DNA from: Allobrachymonas sp.
GTDB lineage: Bacteria > Pseudomonadota > Gammaproteobacteria > Burkholderiales > Burkholderiaceae_C
Direction: 5' to 3'
Assembly (NCBI GenBank): GCA_017996515.1
Contig: JAGOGU010000062.1
Coordinates: 1-7,701 of the forward strand
DNA: 7,701 nt
Shown here: positions 6,921-7,701 of the stretch, piece by piece
Position numbering within the stretch: the first letter of the stretch is position 1
Layout: each line of letters starts with the position of its first letter
The notes under the pieces: model-generated
Databases searched by the model: none
Seen by the model: only the letters and a program-made list of their open reading frames with translations
What the model was told of the DNA's origin: nothing
Program-made: the position numbers and the translations under genes

Positions 6921-7307
6921 ATGCATGCAGACTCCACGGTGACAGAAACCACCGCCCCCGCCCTTGATGCCGCAGAGGACACCCCCATCCTCTTTACAGA
7001 CAGCGCCGCCGCCAAAGTGGCCGACCTGATCGCGGAAGAAGGCAACCCCGACCTGAAATTGCGCGTATTTGTGCAAGGCGGCGGTTGCTCGGGCTTTCAG
7101 TACGGTTTTACCTTCGATGAAATTGCCAATGACGACGACACCGCCATGGAAAAAAACGGCGTGACCCTGCTGATCGACGCCATGAGCTACCAGTATCTGG
7201 TGGGCGCAGAAATCGACTACAAAGAAGACCTGCAAGGCTCGCAGTTCGTCATCCGCAACCCCAATGCCAGCACGACCTGCGGCTGCGGATCCAGCTTCAG
7301 CATCTGA
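6921..7307 (+). CDS. erpA: ErpA, A-type iron-sulfur cluster insertion protein
   Basis: ErpA is an A-type carrier that passes Fe-S clusters from the ISC scaffold to target apoproteins, including isoprenoid-pathway and respiratory enzymes. The product is 128 residues. After a variable N-terminal tail (1-21) comes [15 protein letters not shown] (23-37). The three cluster-ligand cysteines are C56 in [11 protein letters not shown], and C120 and C122 in the C-terminal [10 protein letters not shown]. The QYGFTFDE and [12 protein letters not shown] segments fit ErpA better than IscA or SufA. The start ATG at 6921 has no clear Shine-Dalgarno; the next plausible start would cut into the core. It is separated from hemW by 128 bases with a regulatory-looking inverted repeat and is followed by its own terminator, so it is probably a single-gene unit. 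It is functionally linked to hscA at the other end of the window. Confidence 0.96.
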   Translation: MHADSTVTETTAPALDAAEDTPILFTDSAAAKVADLIAEEGNPDLKLRVFVQGGGCSGFQYGFTFDEIANDDDTAMEKNGVTLLIDAMSYQYLVGAEIDYKEDLQGSQFVIRNPNASTTCGCGSSFSI

Positions 7308-7339
7308 GCGCCGCCCGCAACTGCCCGAGCTTCCTGTCC

Positions 7340-7370
7340 ATGCCCGTCTGCATAATAGGCGGGCATTTTT
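7340..7370 (+). terminator. Rho-independent terminator of erpA
   Basis: ATGCCCG (7340-7346) pairs with CGGGCAT (7360-7366). Two further inner pairs (one G-T) are possible, and five Ts follow (7366-7370). It starts 33 bases after the erpA stop and closes the transcript on the plus strand. Confidence 0.88.
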
Positions 7371-7538
7371 CATGCGCTATCTATCCATTGAACTATGGCG
7401 TTGCTTTATCAATTAGATAAGACAGCCGATGCCCCTTTGGCGGCTCGCCACTAGGCTACCATGTGCAAGGTAAGCGCCGATAACACCACAAAAATCGCCC
7501 TTCATCACGCGCCCCAACGGCAACAATCTCGCCGCAGG

Positions 7539-7559
7539 CAATACCCCGCTTCGGTATTG
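7539..7559. repeat. 7-bp hairpin in the gene-free right end
   Basis: CAATACC (7539-7545) and GGTATTG (7553-7559) form a perfect 7-bp stem around a 7-base loop (CCGCTTC). No T-run follows on either strand, so it is not a terminator. It lies 20 bases before the terminator-like hairpin at 7580-7610 and could be part of the same folded RNA. Confidence 0.45.
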
Positions 7560-7579
7560 ATTGTGATTCTTGTCTGGCA

Positions 7580-7610
7580 TGCAAAAAAGGGCTTTCAGCA
7601 CCTTTTTGCA
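7580..7610. terminator. Probable bidirectional intrinsic terminator
   Basis: TGCAAAAA (7580-7587) and TTTTTGCA (7603-7610) are perfect inverted copies flanking a GC core (GGGC with GCACC, one bulge) and a short loop. Seen from either strand there is an A-run, a GC-rich stem and a T-run of five or six, the form of a bidirectional terminator between converging transcripts. Since erpA already has a terminator at 7340-7370, this one suggests another plus-strand transcript ending here, a minus-strand gene arriving from the right, or both. Confidence 0.65.
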
Positions 7611-7701
7611 GCCATGCACGCCCCAACAAAGGCGACCGCTGCGACTACACTCTGGCCGACCAAATCAATCAAGCTGTGTTGACCATGAACATGCCCCGGC
7701 C

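Larger units (their letters stand above)
7371..7701. other. Right-end segment without an identifiable gene
   Basis: I checked all frames here. Plus 7461-7682 (73 codons) and minus 7413-7619 (68 codons, GTG start) have no recognisable product, no ribosome site, and codon use that does not stand out. Two frames run off the right edge. One is plus from 7484, whose stretch after about 7605 has codons rich in third-position C but has no start codon before a GTG near 7673. The other is minus, ending at 7595, with a C-terminal piece rich in Val and Ala. The minus frame could be the tail of a gene convergent with erpA. The segment also holds short inverted repeats: TTATC-N5-GATAA at 7406-7420, TGGCG-N3-CGCCA at 7438-7450, and those listed separately at 7539-7559 and 7580-7610. 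Confidence 0.6.

Noticed and set aside
7461..7682. 73-codon plus-strand open frame after erpA
   Set aside because: No ribosome site, no recognisable product, unremarkable codon use, and it reads straight through the terminator-like hairpin at 7580-7610.

Overview
The window looks like an ordinary chromosomal stretch from a betaproteobacterium. Burkholderiales, probably Comamonadaceae or a close relative, is the best guess. This rests on the GC-rich third codon positions, the housekeeping proteins it encodes (HscA, PrpE, RNase PH, RdgB, HemW, ErpA), and the overall sequence flavour of RdgB and ErpA. It is an inference from remembered families, not a database match. I see no tRNA, rRNA, CRISPR array, insertion sequence, phage gene or origin.

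Layout. On the minus strand, 1-1542 holds the first 514 codons of hscA, the Hsp70-type chaperone of ISC iron-sulfur assembly; its C-terminus lies beyond the left edge. A 383-base divergent intergenic region (1543-1925) with several short inverted repeats separates it from prpE (1926-3860, plus strand), a propionyl-CoA synthetase, which ends in a strong intrinsic terminator at 3925-3957. After a gap with one conspicuous inverted repeat comes a tight plus-strand operon, rph-rdgB-hemW (4157-6792). rph and rdgB overlap by ATGA, and rdgB and hemW are 3 bases apart. erpA (6921-7307) follows as its own unit, with an inverted repeat in its promoter region and an intrinsic terminator behind it. The last ~330 bases hold no gene I can name. 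They contain several hairpins and end in a terminator-shaped hairpin that could work in both directions.

How the genes relate. Three of the six proteins handle iron-sulfur clusters or haem. HscA helps release clusters from IscU, ErpA carries clusters to target proteins, and HemW is a [4Fe-4S] radical-SAM-family haem chaperone. rph and rdgB belong to RNA 3'-end processing and nucleotide-pool cleaning. PrpE activates propionate and is not next to any other prp gene here.

The window does not show a new defence, mobile or biosynthetic system. The points most worth a second look are hscA standing first in its transcription unit without hscB in front of it, the IscR-like inverted repeat before erpA, and the structured gene-free segment at the right end.
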